DNA of 64,000 nt from Acinetobacter schindleri CIP 107287 (GTDB lineage: Bacteria; Pseudomonadota; Gammaproteobacteria; Pseudomonadales; Moraxellaceae): positions 434,001 to 498,000 of the forward strand of contig NZ_KB849574.1 of the NCBI RefSeq assembly GCF_000368625.1, in the 5' to 3' direction. This document shows, piece after piece, positions 1 through 10,214 of the stretch (positions within the stretch are counted from its first letter, which is position 1; the number at the start of each line of letters is the position of its first letter). The notes under the pieces are model-generated. The model saw nothing but the letters and a program-made list of their open reading frames with translations. It searched no databases and was not told the DNA's origin. The translations under genes and the position numbers were made by a program.

Positions 1-317
1 CGTGCTACACCAAAACTGGCTAACAAGATACTCTGCACTGCATCATCCTGCCACAGGCGAACTTCAACCGTAGTGACGGATTTACCCTCACGCAGAATTT
101 CTGCAGTTAACCTGACTGGCCGTTGCTGGACCGGCCCCACAAAAGTTACGCTGGTGCTTAAAAGATGTTTCGCCGGGTCATTAATGCTCAGCACCGCTTT
201 TTGCATCATCATCGCCGCAGCCAGACCACCATACAGGGTCCGTCCTTGTAACCATCCTGCTGGAAGATCAACCCATTCCTCAACAGCAATCGCTGCATAC
301 ACCTGTTCCAGTGTCAT
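1..317 (-). CDS. Acyl-CoA thioesterase-like (hotdog) protein, partial
   Basis: The reading frame runs off the left edge of the window, leaving about 105 N-terminal codons. The start ATG is preceded by an AGGGA motif at a suitable distance. The pattern (a short N-terminal helix, then W-x-Q-G-R-T-L-Y-G-G, a run of Ala/Met, and S-V-T-F-V-G-P-V) is typical of TesB/4HBT_3-type hotdog thioesterases, which hydrolyse acyl-CoA esters in the cytoplasm. The Y-G-G-L-A-A segment matches the central helix of that fold. The ORF on the opposite strand here is a shadow. The exact substrate cannot be told from half a protein. Confidence 0.7.
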   Translation of the reverse strand, partial: MTLEQVYAAIAVEEWVDLPAGWLQGRTLYGGLAAAMMMQKAVLSINDPAKHLLSTSVTFVGPVQQRPVRLTAEILREGKSVTTVEVRLWQDDAVQSILLASFGVA

Positions 318-433
318 TGTGCATCCCTGTGGTTCATTTTAGTTCTGATATCATTCAATAAATTTGAATTGATGTGAATGCTCAATGACTTCTCCGTCAC
401 TGAGCACTTTGGCAAATGATTTAATTTGGATTT

Positions 434-2233
434 TTATTCATGCAGTACTTTATAAATAGTACGAGCCATGACTTCACCTAAGCCTGGTACTAACATCAAG
501 TCTTTCTCTGAAGCCTTCAGTACACCTTGAATGCCGCCGAAATGGGTCAGCAGGTCACGACGGCGTTTTGGACCCAGACCGGGAATCACTTCCAGAACTG
601 AAGAGCCTCGTTTCTTGTCGCGTTTGGCACGGTGTTTGGTGATTGCAAAGCGGTGTGCTTCATCCCGTACCTGTTGAATCAGATGCAGGGCTTTATGATC
701 TTCGGGAAGCTGAATCTTGGTGCCATCAGTAAAATGTAAAGTTTCTAATCCTGGTTTACGTCCCTCACCTTTGGATACACCCACCATAAAAGCGTCCAGA
801 CCAAGATCCTGCATGACTTCCATTGCCATATGCAGCTGTCCCTTACCCCCATCAATCAGTAACAGGTCGGGCAACATGTGCTTTTTATAACGTCGGGTCA
901 GCGCCTGACGCATTGCAGCATAGTCATCGCCTTCGGTAATGTCGTTAATCGAGAACTGGCGATAATCCCGCTTACGTGCACCGCCACTATCAAACACCAC
1001 ACAGGATGCGACCGTTTCCTCCCCCATGGTATGTGAGATATCAAAACACTCAATCCGGTCCACAGGATGTCCCACCACCTGCTCCAGCTGATGGAAACGC
1101 TCATTCAATTCAAAGTGATTCGCCAGTTTCGATTTAATCCCTTGCAGCACATTCATTTGTGCCAGTTCCAGCCATTCGGCACGGGTTTCGCGGACCTTGG
1201 ACTTGATCTGGATTTTTTTATCAAAATGCTGGGCCAATGCCTGTTCCAGCTCGTTACGATCAGTCACTTCTACATTGACGATCAGTTCTGCTGGAATTTC
1301 ATCCGCAACCTGGAAATAGAAGTTGGCAATAAAATCACTCAGCATCTGACTGAGATCATCACCCTGGATATCCGGGAAATAGCTTTTACCTCCCAGCATT
1401 TTACCATTACGCACATGCATGATCTGCACACAGGTCACGCCGGCCTGATGGGCAATTGCCAGAATATCGGCTTCACCTTTAACCTTGTAGATCGCTTGAT
1501 TGGCTTGAACATCACGTAACAGAGCCATACGGTCCCGATAAAATACAGCCTTTTCAAATTCGAGCTGTTCGGCAGCAGCTTCCATTTTGGCAATCAGCTG
1601 CTGATTCAGCTCCTTGGTATCGCCTTGCAAGAAGCGAATCGAGTTGTTGACATCTTCCTGATAGTCTTCAGGTGAAATCAGTCCGACACAGGGGCCTGAG
1701 CAACGCTTGATCTGGTATTGCAGGCAGGGGCGCTTACGCTGTGCAAAATAGCTGTTTTCACACTGGCGCACATTAAACAGTTTCTGTAAAACGATCAGGG
1801 TATCCTTGGCATTGTAAGCACTTGGATAAGGTCCAAAAAACTTGCCTGGTTGATGTTTTCCTTTGCCTCGACCTGCTGCAATCCGTGGATAAGGTTTATC
1901 ACTAGATACAAAGATATAGACATAGGATTTATCATCGCGCAGCATAATGTTATACGGTGGACGATGCAGCTTGATCAGATTCTGCTCTAACAGTAATGCT
2001 TCAGTTTCAGAACGCACCACCAAAGTCTGAATATCATAAATCCGCGCCACTAGAGCTTGAGTTTTCGGATGTTCAAGGGTCTTGACGAAATAACTAGATA
2101 CGCGGTTTTTCAGGTTTTTTGCCTTGCCCACATACAGCAATTCGCCATCCTTGCCATACATCCGGTATACCCCCGGAAGTGTGGTCATATTCGCCAGGAT
2201 TTTTTCAATATGGGGACGCGCGTTCTCGTTCAC
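434..2233 (-). CDS. uvrC: Excinuclease ABC subunit C
   Basis: UvrC makes both incisions in nucleotide excision repair with UvrA and UvrB. Visible domains are: an N-terminal GIY-YIG nuclease (G-V-Y-R-M-Y then [11 protein letters not shown] near residues 20-45), a UVR motif near residue 200 that contacts UvrB, an RNase H-like second nuclease domain ([10 protein letters not shown]), and C-terminal helix-hairpin-helix repeats (I-P-G-L-G-P-K-R-R). The frame can be opened at ATG 2257, but no ribosome site precedes it. The GTG at 2233 has AGG upstream and gives 599 residues, which I believe is the usual Acinetobacter length. uvrA lies 45 kb away in the same window. Confidence 0.96.
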   Translation of the reverse strand: MNENARPHIEKILANMTTLPGVYRMYGKDGELLYVGKAKNLKNRVSSYFVKTLEHPKTQALVARIYDIQTLVVRSETEALLLEQNLIKLHRPPYNIMLRDDKSYVYIFVSSDKPYPRIAAGRGKGKHQPGKFFGPYPSAYNAKDTLIVLQKLFNVRQCENSYFAQRKRPCLQYQIKRCSGPCVGLISPEDYQEDVNNSIRFLQGDTKELNQQLIAKMEAAAEQLEFEKAVFYRDRMALLRDVQANQAIYKVKGEADILAIAHQAGVTCVQIMHVRNGKMLGGKSYFPDIQGDDLSQMLSDFIANFYFQVADEIPAELIVNVEVTDRNELEQALAQHFDKKIQIKSKVRETRAEWLELAQMNVLQGIKSKLANHFELNERFHQLEQVVGHPVDRIECFDISHTMGEETVASCVVFDSGGARKRDYRQFSINDITEGDDYAAMRQALTRRYKKHMLPDLLLIDGGKGQLHMAMEVMQDLGLDAFMVGVSKGEGRKPGLETLHFTDGTKIQLPEDHKALHLIQQVRDEAHRFAITKHRAKRDKKRGSSVLEVIPGLGPKRRRDLLTHFGGIQGVLKASEKDLMLVPGLGEVMARTIYKVLHE

Positions 2234-2458
2234 CTGCAACCTATTTTTCACATGCAATATGCAGATAATGTGATGCTTATTGCCTGATTTTCAAGCGCGG
2301 TGACAAAATTACCATCAAGCCTGCCCACAAGCGAAGTTTATAAGTATGCAATCCCGGTTAATTTATAGGCTCACCGTTATACTGTGATTGCTAAAAGCTA
2401 TAAATTTCAACTGATATCTTTGTTATGCTCGACGGGTTCGTTTTTGAGATTCCCCAAG

Positions 2459-3508
2459 ATGACCACGCAGCATTCCGGTTTCCATATCGTCCAGCCTGGT
2501 ACCTCCACGCATAGTGCTTCGGAACGTGACCGCCTGATTGGCAAGCCACGCTTTCACTTTGAACCCAAGGCAGTCATGGACCTGCTTCGGAAACGGATTA
2601 TTGGGCAGGATGCTGCGCTGAATGAAATTGAAAAGATGCTACATGTGGTCAAGGCTGATTTTTCCAGCCCGGATCGTCCCTTGTCCGTGACCTTGATGCT
2701 TGGCCCAACCGGAGTAGGTAAAACCGAGACCGTGCGCCTGATCGCCGAGGCTATCTATGGACGTCCAGATGCGTTTTGCCGTATCGACATGAATACGCTG
2801 GCGCAAGAACATTATGCCGCCGCGCTAACAGGTGCGCCTCCGGGTTATGTCGGCTCAAAAGAAGGTCATAGCCTGTTCGATGAAACTGCGATTGCAGGTA
2901 GTCATACCCGCCCGGGTATTATGCTATTTGATGAATTAGAAAAGGCTTCAATCGAAGTCATTCGAGGTTTAATGAACGTGCTGGATACAGGTCGTTTAAC
3001 CCTCACAGCAGGCACCAAAACCATCGATTTTCGGAATTGTATGATCTTTATGACCAGTAATGTTGGCGCGCAAGCTGCCCAGCAATATTTGGAAAAACTC
3101 AGTTATTTGCCGCAGCAGGTTCAGAATCTGTGCCTGAAAAAAGTACCGACACAGCGCATTATTGAAAAGGTCATGCAGCGTAAATTTGATCCTGAATTTT
3201 TGAACAGGATTGACCGTACCCTGCATTATCAGGCTGTACAAAATGATGCTCTGCCACGACTGGTTGAGATTGAGCTGGAAAAACTCAATCAGCGATTACA
3301 GCATCAGAAGCGAACTGTGATCCTAACCGATACAGCCAAGGCCTATTTCTATCAAGGGCATGATATTCGCTATGGCGCACGTCATCTGGGTCGCAAGATG
3401 CGTATCGAACTAGAACCAGTTTTAGCGGTATATTTTTTAAATCAGCCTGAACAGTCTACGCTGAAGCTAGATTGTATTGAAGGCAATTTAGTGATTCAGC
3501 CCGAATAG
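2459..3508 (+). CDS. ClpA/ClpB-type AAA+ ATPase, single module
   Basis: The protein (349 residues) holds one complete AAA+ module of the HSP100 D2 type. It shows Walker A G-P-T-G-V-G-K-T at 82-89, a pore loop G-Y-V-G at 129-132, Walker B I-M-L-F-D-E-L-E at 154-161, sensor 1 T-S-N at 199-201, and a sensor 2-like G-A-R-x-L near 316. It has no ClpA N-domain and no D1 ring, so it is about half the size of ClpA. HSP100 modules unfold or remodel proteins with ATP; the target here is unknown. The frame is open upstream to 2384, but ATG 2459 fits the family better. No clear ribosome site is seen. It converges with the next gene with only 21 bp between them. Confidence 0.8.
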   Translation: MTTQHSGFHIVQPGTSTHSASERDRLIGKPRFHFEPKAVMDLLRKRIIGQDAALNEIEKMLHVVKADFSSPDRPLSVTLMLGPTGVGKTETVRLIAEAIYGRPDAFCRIDMNTLAQEHYAAALTGAPPGYVGSKEGHSLFDETAIAGSHTRPGIMLFDELEKASIEVIRGLMNVLDTGRLTLTAGTKTIDFRNCMIFMTSNVGAQAAQQYLEKLSYLPQQVQNLCLKKVPTQRIIEKVMQRKFDPEFLNRIDRTLHYQAVQNDALPRLVEIELEKLNQRLQHQKRTVILTDTAKAYFYQGHDIRYGARHLGRKMRIELEPVLAVYFLNQPEQSTLKLDCIEGNLVIQPE

Positions 3509-3529
3509 CTTCAACCACAGAATGAGCGC

Positions 3530-3946
3530 TTAAGATGCCTGCTGATTCTGTACCGCATTAATAAACGCCATCTGGTCTTTGGGTGAGATCAGTACATATT
3601 TATTGGTTCCATCTTCACGATAATCCACGCGTAAACGCTTCAGGGACAAAGCGGGCGCAACAGATGAATAGTCAGTTGGAGTGACCGCCTGAATAGCAGC
3701 TACGGGAATCTGCCAGCTAAACCACATACTTTTGACGATCAATTGATCTGCAGTAAGCTGATATCGGGTATTCAGCACAGGCCACCAGATCATTACAATC
3801 GTCAGCATATACACCGCAGTATGCAATGGATATTGCTGCATGGTGCCTTTGGCTGACATTACCAGCAATAACTGCACCAAAAGTCCGGTCATACACACCA
3901 GGAAGGCCACCAGCCACCAGTCTTTTTTGGAACGAAATACCTGCAT
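3530..3946 (-). CDS. PH-domain-containing membrane protein
   Basis: This 138-residue protein has two hydrophobic helices (about residues 10-32 and 43-58) followed by a beta-rich domain of the bacterial PH (bPH_2) kind, with the pattern T-R-Y-Q-L-T-x-D-Q-L-I-V and W-F-S-W-Q-I-P. Proteins with this fold are usually small inner-membrane proteins of unknown function, so the call describes structure only. GGGGAG lies five bases before the ATG. It is tail-to-tail with the AAA+ gene. Confidence 0.65.
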   Translation of the reverse strand: MQVFRSKKDWWLVAFLVCMTGLLVQLLLVMSAKGTMQQYPLHTAVYMLTIVMIWWPVLNTRYQLTADQLIVKSMWFSWQIPVAAIQAVTPTDYSSVAPALSLKRLRVDYREDGTNKYVLISPKDQMAFINAVQNQQAS

Positions 3947-4078
3947 GTGTGCTCCCCTATTCTTAAAGCTATTGTAAATCTAAAAATAGGATCTACCAGC
4001 AAAATTACTTAACTCATCAGATATTTTAAAAGTGATACAGCATGAAATAGCAATCATGAATTGCCGTATTGATTACTG

Positions 4079-5139
4079 TTATTTCCCTTTTAGTTTGTAC
4101 TGTTTCTTGACCGCATACATCTTGTCATCGGCACAGCGGATCAGGCTGGCGCTATCCAGATAGCCGCTATTGGCATCGGCCTGATGAATACCGACACTGA
4201 GACTGACCGGCATAGTCAGTTGGCTCAAGGTCTGCTCTACGCGTGGAATAAAGCTTTGCAAGGCATCTGCCTCGGTACAGTTCGGCAATACCACTAGAAA
4301 CTCATCACCGCCATAGCGGAAACAGTAGTCTTCATCCCGGGCAATCTGCTTTAAGGTACTCGCTACTGCCTGTATCACCTGATCACCATAGAGATGGCCA
4401 TATTGGTCGTTTAACAGTTTAAAGTCGTTGATATCAATAAATACCACGGTCACAGGTGCATGCTGTTGCCGTGCACGATAAAGTAACTCATTCAACATCG
4501 AAGTCAGGCTACGCACATTATAAAGCCCTGTCAGTGGATCCAGCCGGGACAGGGTTTCCATTTCCTGTGCATGCGCACCAAGTGCCATGGCATATTCCTG
4601 CAGTTTGTGATGGGAGCTATTCACTTCTTTGACCAGGCTCCAGATATAGGTTTCAACCACCAAGGTAATATCAAAGGTATACAGTTTTTCCAGGGTGTCC
4701 TGCACCTGCCGCGCCAGGGCTGCATCCGCTACATACTGTTCCACTAATTTAAAGATGCCTAATTTAATCTGATGCAAGGCAGCCAGATACAGACGCGGCC
4801 CTACCCCAATACGTTTATGCACCAATCCATACGCAAGCGGTTATTGACATAAACACTGTCATAGCAGCCAGAAAACAGATCCAGAATATATTGATGCTGG
4901 GCGACCTTGAGGCGTTTAAGCGTATCGACATCACCAATCAGATTATTAATTTCAGGTACAGAGGTTTGATAGTCATAAAATTCGGCCACAGTGTCCTGCA
5001 AGCCTGGCTCTATCAGTTCACGCACAGTCGCCAGTGCTGCCAGGGCTTCTTCGGTCAGTCCAAGTAATTGCTTGCGTCGCTGGATGTCGGGCAATGAAAT
5101 CTGCATCTGCTGCATCAGCGTCTGATCTGTCAATTTCAT
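4079..5139 (-). pseudogene. Globin-coupled diguanylate cyclase, broken by a one-base frameshift
   Basis: Two overlapping frames make one protein. The first (5139 to 4801) is a sensor-globin N-terminus ending in N-N-R-L-R followed by nonsense. The second (from about 4825 down to 4079) continues with L-V-H-K-R-I-G-V-G-P, the expected globin F-helix with its haem-ligand His, then a GGDEF domain. Adding one base between 4826 and 4830 restores R-I-G-L-V-H and joins the frames. The GGDEF half looks active: R-Y-G-G-D-E-F, with an R-x-x-D inhibitory site five residues upstream. The intact family senses oxygen through haem and makes cyclic di-GMP. As read, the gene gives a globin fragment without its haem His, and the GGDEF part would need a TTG restart. 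A sequencing error is the alternative. Confidence 0.85.
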
Positions 5140-5415
5140 GCAGTGATCTTCTTATTATTGTTCTAGGTTTTTACTTATTTTCACCCATTCTAAGCCCGGT
5201 CGATTCACAATCCCAGCCAGCTTATCGGCAAACTACCACCTCACAACCAAACTGCAACAAAGCTGGACTTGGAGCGCGATTTTAATCAGGCTGCAAAACA
5301 GCAACAAAGAAATTCTCTGCCCTAAATTGACTTTTTTGACAGTAAAACGATTTTTTCAAAGACTTGAAAAGCCTTGCTATCACCCAATATAAATGGAGTT
5401 CTCATTAAAAAATTG

Positions 5416-5441
5416 TGAACTGAAACAAAATCTTCAGTTCA
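5416..5441. promoter_or_regulatory. Candidate repressor operator of fadBA (perfect palindrome)
   Basis: TGAACTGAA and TTCAGTTCA are 9-bp arms in perfect inversion around 8 bp, starting about 22 bp after the likely -10 box. The place and symmetry fit a dimeric repressor of the TetR type, as is usual for bacterial beta-oxidation genes, but no regulator gene for it is recognised nearby. A hairpin in the leader RNA is the alternative. Confidence 0.45.
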
Positions 5442-5581
5442 TTGTGCTTGATAAGAGCCATACTGGAATGCATAACAGCCAAAACAGTTCAGGCAAAAAT
5501 AGATGACCCTTGCGTCACGGCTTGATACAACTTGTTATGTTCTTTTTGGATATAGTTATCGTAAGATTGGCGAAGCATAAA

Positions 5582-5602
5582 TATGCGCAGGAATCGCGCA
5601 TA
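5582..5602. repeat. Inverted repeat in the fadB leader
   Basis: TATGCGC and GCGCATA form 7-bp arms around a 7-nt loop, about 50 bp before the fadB start. It could be an RNA hairpin or a second protein site. Confidence 0.35.
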
Positions 5603-5653
5603 GGCTCTTCACAACATCAACTTAGAAGTCCTCCAAAATAAAGGAGATCAGGC

Positions 5654-7807
5654 ATGATCCACGCTGGCAATGCCATTACCGTCCAAATGCTTTCGGACGG
5701 AATTGCAGAATTCCGCTTTGACTTACAAGGTGAGTCGGTCAACAAATTTAACCGTGCAACAATTGAAGATTTTAAAGCTGCAATTGACGCGGTAAAAGCA
5801 AACGCTGACATCAAAGGTTTAATCGTCACTTCAGCGAAGTCAACCTTCATCGTAGGTGCAGACATTACTGAGTTCGGTGCGAACTTCGCGCAAGGCGAAC
5901 AGGCAATTGTAGAATGGGCCCTGCCTGTTCATGACATCTTCAACTCTTTTGAAGATTTAGACATTCCTAAAGTTGCTGCAATCAATGGTCAAGCATTGGG
6001 TGGCGGTTTTGAAATGTGTCTGGTGTGTGATTACCGTGTGATGTCAGAAGCAGCTGCTGTTGGCCTGCCTGAAATCAAACTGGGGATCTTCCCGGGCTTC
6101 GGTGGTACTGTTCGTTTAAGCCGTGTGATCGGTATTGATAATGCGGTTGAATGGATGGCAATGGCCAATCCGAAGAAACCTGCTGCCGCGCTGAAAGACG
6201 GTGCTGTTGATGCAGTGGTTGCTGCGGACAAACTGCAAGACGCTGCGATTGATCTGGTTAAACAAGCGATTGCGGGTCGTCTAGACTGGAAAGCAAAACG
6301 CCAGGAAAAACTAGATCCTGTTAAGTTGAACATGCTTGAGCAAATGATGGCGTTCAATACAGCGAAAGGTGCGGTTTTAGCGAAAGCAAACCCTGCTCAG
6401 TACCCGGCGCCAAAATTGATGCTTGATTCACTACAGGCAGGTGCAAGCCTTCCACGTAATGAAGCATTAAAAGCAGAAGCACAAGGCTTTGCCAAAGCTG
6501 CAGTAACACCGCAAGCAGGTGCGTTGATTGGTCTATTCATCAACGATCAAGTGGTGAAGAAAACTTCCAAGAAATATGAGAAAGGTGCACACCCTGTGAA
6601 CCAAGCGGCTGTATTAGGCGCAGGTATCATGGGTGGTGGTATTGCTTACCAGGCGGCAAGCAAAGGCACACCAATCATCATGAAAGACATTGGTAATCCA
6701 CAACTTGCTTTAGGTATGAAAGAAGCAAATGGCTTACTGACCAAACAAGTTGAACGTAAGAAAATGAAGCCTGCACAAATGGGTGAAACTCTTGCGCGCA
6801 TCCGCCCAACTTTAAGCTATGACGAGTTTAAAGAAGTGGACATCGTGATTGAAGCGGTGACTGAAAATCCAAAAGTGAAAGGTATCGTACTGAAAGAAAC
6901 TGAAGCGAAAGTTCGTGAAAACACGATCATTGCTTCGAATACGTCTACGATTTCAATCACGCGTCTGGCTGAAAACCTGGAGCGTCCTGAAAACTTCGTC
7001 GGCATGCACTTCTTTAACCCAGTACACATGATGCCATTGGTAGAAGTGATCCGTGGTGAGAAGACTTCACCTGAAGCGATTGCAACCACTGTGGTACTTG
7101 CTCAGAAAATGGGTAAAACACCGATCGTTGTGAATGACTGCCCGGGCTTCTTGGTGAACCGCGTATTGTTCCCTTACTTTGGTGCGTTTGACCTTCTACT
7201 GAAAGATGGTGCTGACTTCCAGCAAATCGACAAAGTGATGGAAAAATTCGGCTGGCCTATGGGTCCTGCTTACTTGATGGACGTTGTGGGTATTGATACT
7301 GGCGTTCACGGTGCAGAAGTCATGGCGGAAGGTTTCCCTGACCGTATGAAGCCTGACTACAAAGGTTCAATCCAGGTGATGTACGAAAACAAACGTCTTG
7401 GTCAAAAGAATGACGTTGGTTTCTACAAATACGAATTGGACCGTAAAGGCAAGAAAGCCAAAGTGGTTGATCCAACTGCATACGATCTTGTGGCTTCTGT
7501 TGCAACTACGGAAAAACGCGAATTTGATGCTCAAGAAATCATTGACCGTATGATGCTTGCTTTCTGTAATGAAACTGTTCGTTGCCTGGAAGACAACATC
7601 GTAGCAACACCTGCTGAAGCAGATATGGCGATGATCATGGGTGTAGGTTTCCCTCCATTCCGTGGCGGTCCATGCCGTTATATCGACCAGACTGGTGTTG
7701 CTGAATACGTTGCGCTTTGCGACAAGTACGCACACTTAGGTAAGGCTTATGAAGCGCCACAAATGTTGCGTGACATGGCTGCTAACAACAAAAAATTCTA
7801 CGGTTAA
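5654..7807 (+). CDS. fadB: Fatty acid oxidation complex alpha subunit
   Basis: FadB (717 residues) carries enoyl-CoA hydratase/isomerase and 3-hydroxyacyl-CoA dehydrogenase activities of beta-oxidation and forms a complex with FadA. The N-terminal crotonase half shows [10 protein letters not shown] and G-I-F-P-G-F-G-G-T. The central NAD-binding fold shows [11 protein letters not shown] near residue 325, followed by S-N-T-S-T and G-M-H-F-F-N-P-V-H, which carries the dehydrogenase His. Length matches the family. AGGAGA sits eight bases before the ATG. fadA follows after 12 bp, so the two are one operon. Codon use is strongly biased, as in a highly expressed gene. Confidence 0.97.
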   Translation: MIHAGNAITVQMLSDGIAEFRFDLQGESVNKFNRATIEDFKAAIDAVKANADIKGLIVTSAKSTFIVGADITEFGANFAQGEQAIVEWALPVHDIFNSFEDLDIPKVAAINGQALGGGFEMCLVCDYRVMSEAAAVGLPEIKLGIFPGFGGTVRLSRVIGIDNAVEWMAMANPKKPAAALKDGAVDAVVAADKLQDAAIDLVKQAIAGRLDWKAKRQEKLDPVKLNMLEQMMAFNTAKGAVLAKANPAQYPAPKLMLDSLQAGASLPRNEALKAEAQGFAKAAVTPQAGALIGLFINDQVVKKTSKKYEKGAHPVNQAAVLGAGIMGGGIAYQAASKGTPIIMKDIGNPQLALGMKEANGLLTKQVERKKMKPAQMGETLARIRPTLSYDEFKEVDIVIEAVTENPKVKGIVLKETEAKVRENTIIASNTSTISITRLAENLERPENFVGMHFFNPVHMMPLVEVIRGEKTSPEAIATTVVLAQKMGKTPIVVNDCPGFLVNRVLFPYFGAFDLLLKDGADFQQIDKVMEKFGWPMGPAYLMDVVGIDTGVHGAEVMAEGFPDRMKPDYKGSIQVMYENKRLGQKNDVGFYKYELDRKGKKAKVVDPTAYDLVASVATTEKREFDAQEIIDRMMLAFCNETVRCLEDNIVATPAEADMAMIMGVGFPPFRGGPCRYIDQTGVAEYVALCDKYAHLGKAYEAPQMLRDMAANNKKFYG

Positions 7808-7819
7808 GGAGCAACGTGA

Positions 7820-8992
<1,173 letters not shown>

Positions 8993-9011
8993 TTCTTAAA
9001 TACGTGAACAA

Positions 9012-9043
9012 AAGAAACCCCGCAATAAGCGGGGTTTCTTTTT
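9012..9043 (+). terminator. Intrinsic terminator of fadBA
   Basis: A GC-rich stem (AAGAAACCCCGC / GCGGGGTTTCTT) with a five-base loop is followed by a T run just after the fadA stop. Confidence 0.9.
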
Positions 9044-9136
9044 AAAGATCAAACAAAGTACAATAAGATCAAATACTAGTTAAAAAAATTACTATGACTT
9101 ACAAGGAAAAATCGCATGATTTTTTAATCAGGGCAG

Positions 9137-10214
9137 AGTAAAACTTGAAGTGCGACATAAACCACCTAATTAATTTAAAGGGTTTATGGAGTATATAAAA
9201 TTGTCATACCATCATCTTAACTTTGAAGATCGTACTGCATTAATGCTTGAGTCAAGAAAAGAAGGCTTTTCAGCCAGAAAATTTGCTGAACTCATTAAAA
9301 GACATCCTAGTACGATCTATCGTGAGCTTAAAAGAAATAGCATCAATGACGTTTATCAAGCTCGATATGCTTCTGATAACACCTTCGCTAGACGTAGACG
9401 TGGTCACAGAAAACTCAAAATCGATTCAATCCTCTGGAAATTTATTGTTGAAGCGATCCGTTGTTTATGGTCTCCTCAGCAAATAGCAAAGCGTTTAAAG
9501 ACATTTCCTGATTTGGATCAAACAATGAATGTAAGCCATACAACGATTTATTCAACGATACGAGCATTACCAAAGGGTGAGTTGAAAAAAGACTTATTAT
9601 CCTGTCTGCGTCATGAAAATAAAAAGCGAAAAGCTAACGGTGAACCTAAAAAAGATTCTATATTACAGGATATTAAAACTATTCATGAGCGCCCAGCCGA
9701 AGTTCAAGAAAGAAAAATACCGGGTCATTGGGAAGCTGATTTAATTAAAGGTAAAGACAATAAAAGTTCGATAGCAACACTTATTGAACGAAATACACGG
9801 CTCTGTATCTTGGCAACATTACCTGATGCAAAGGCAGAATCAGTGCGCAAGGCTTTAACTGAAGCTCTGAAATATTTACCTGCAGAACTGCGTAAAACGT
9901 TGACCTATGACCGTGGACGCGAGATGTCAGAACATAAAATACTCGAAGAAGATTTAGGCATAGATGTATATTTCTGTGACCCACATTCACCTTGGCAAAA
10001 AGGCACATGCGAAAATATGAATGGTTTAATTAGGCAATATTTACCTAAAGGGATTGATTTAAATCAGGCAGATCAGCATTATTTAAATCAAGTTGCCATG
10101 TCACTGAATACTCGTCCTAGAAAGGCGTTAGATTGGCTTACACCATTAGAGAAATTTGCTCAGCTTGTTGATTATCATATGGCTTTTGAAACTGTCGCAC
10201 CTCATGTTTGAATT
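9137..10214 (+). mobile_element. IS30-family insertion sequence
   Basis: The element of about 1.08 kb is bounded by imperfect inverted repeats of about 21 bp sharing the core GTGCGACA: left end about 9137-9158, right end about 10193-10214. It holds one transposase gene reading toward the right end. The outermost bases and any target duplication could not be fixed with confidence. It lies between the fadBA terminator and the 5' end of an AlbA_2 ATPase gene, whose start appears to be replaced by the right end of the element. Confidence 0.8.
9186..10211 (+). CDS. IS30-family transposase
   Basis: The protein (341 residues) has an N-terminal helix-turn-helix (L-x-F-E-D-R-T-A-L then I-K-R-H-P-S-T-I-Y-R-E-L-K-R-N, residues 12-51) and an IS30-type DDE core. 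The catalytic residues can be placed at D185 (G-H-W-E-A-D-L-I-K-G), D242 (T-Y-D-R-G-R-E-M) and E276 (K-G-T-C-E-N-M-N-G). The frame is intact and full length, so the element may be mobile. Its stop codon lies inside the right inverted repeat. Confidence 0.95.
   Translation: MEYIKLSYHHLNFEDRTALMLESRKEGFSARKFAELIKRHPSTIYRELKRNSINDVYQARYASDNTFARRRRGHRKLKIDSILWKFIVEAIRCLWSPQQIAKRLKTFPDLDQTMNVSHTTIYSTIRALPKGELKKDLLSCLRHENKKRKANGEPKKDSILQDIKTIHERPAEVQERKIPGHWEADLIKGKDNKSSIATLIERNTRLCILATLPDAKAESVRKALTEALKYLPAELRKTLTYDRGREMSEHKILEEDLGIDVYFCDPHSPWQKGTCENMNGLIRQYLPKGIDLNQADQHYLNQVAMSLNTRPRKALDWLTPLEKFAQLVDYHMAFETVAPHV

Larger units (their letters stand above)
5140..5653. promoter_or_regulatory. Long fadBA upstream region
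   Basis: This 514-bp stretch has no credible gene. A possible sigma-70 promoter for fadBA is TTGAAA at 5364 and TATAAA at 5388, spaced 18. Downstream of it lie a perfect palindrome (5416-5441) and a 7-bp-arm inverted repeat (5582-5602). The leader would therefore be about 250 nt. The fadB ribosome site AGGAGA is at 5642. Confidence 0.45.

Noticed and set aside
73..342. 89-codon plus-strand ORF at the left edge
   Set aside because: It is the antisense shadow of the thioesterase-like gene, which has a ribosome site and family motifs.
1067..1519. 150-codon ORF antisense to uvrC
   Set aside because: No ribosome site or family likeness; it lies wholly within uvrC.
9094..9141. Short ATG frame ending at the IS30 left end, as a possible 5' piece of the AlbA_2 gene
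   Set aside because: Its 15 residues do not resemble the expected N-terminus, and the stop comes from the junction; too short to judge.
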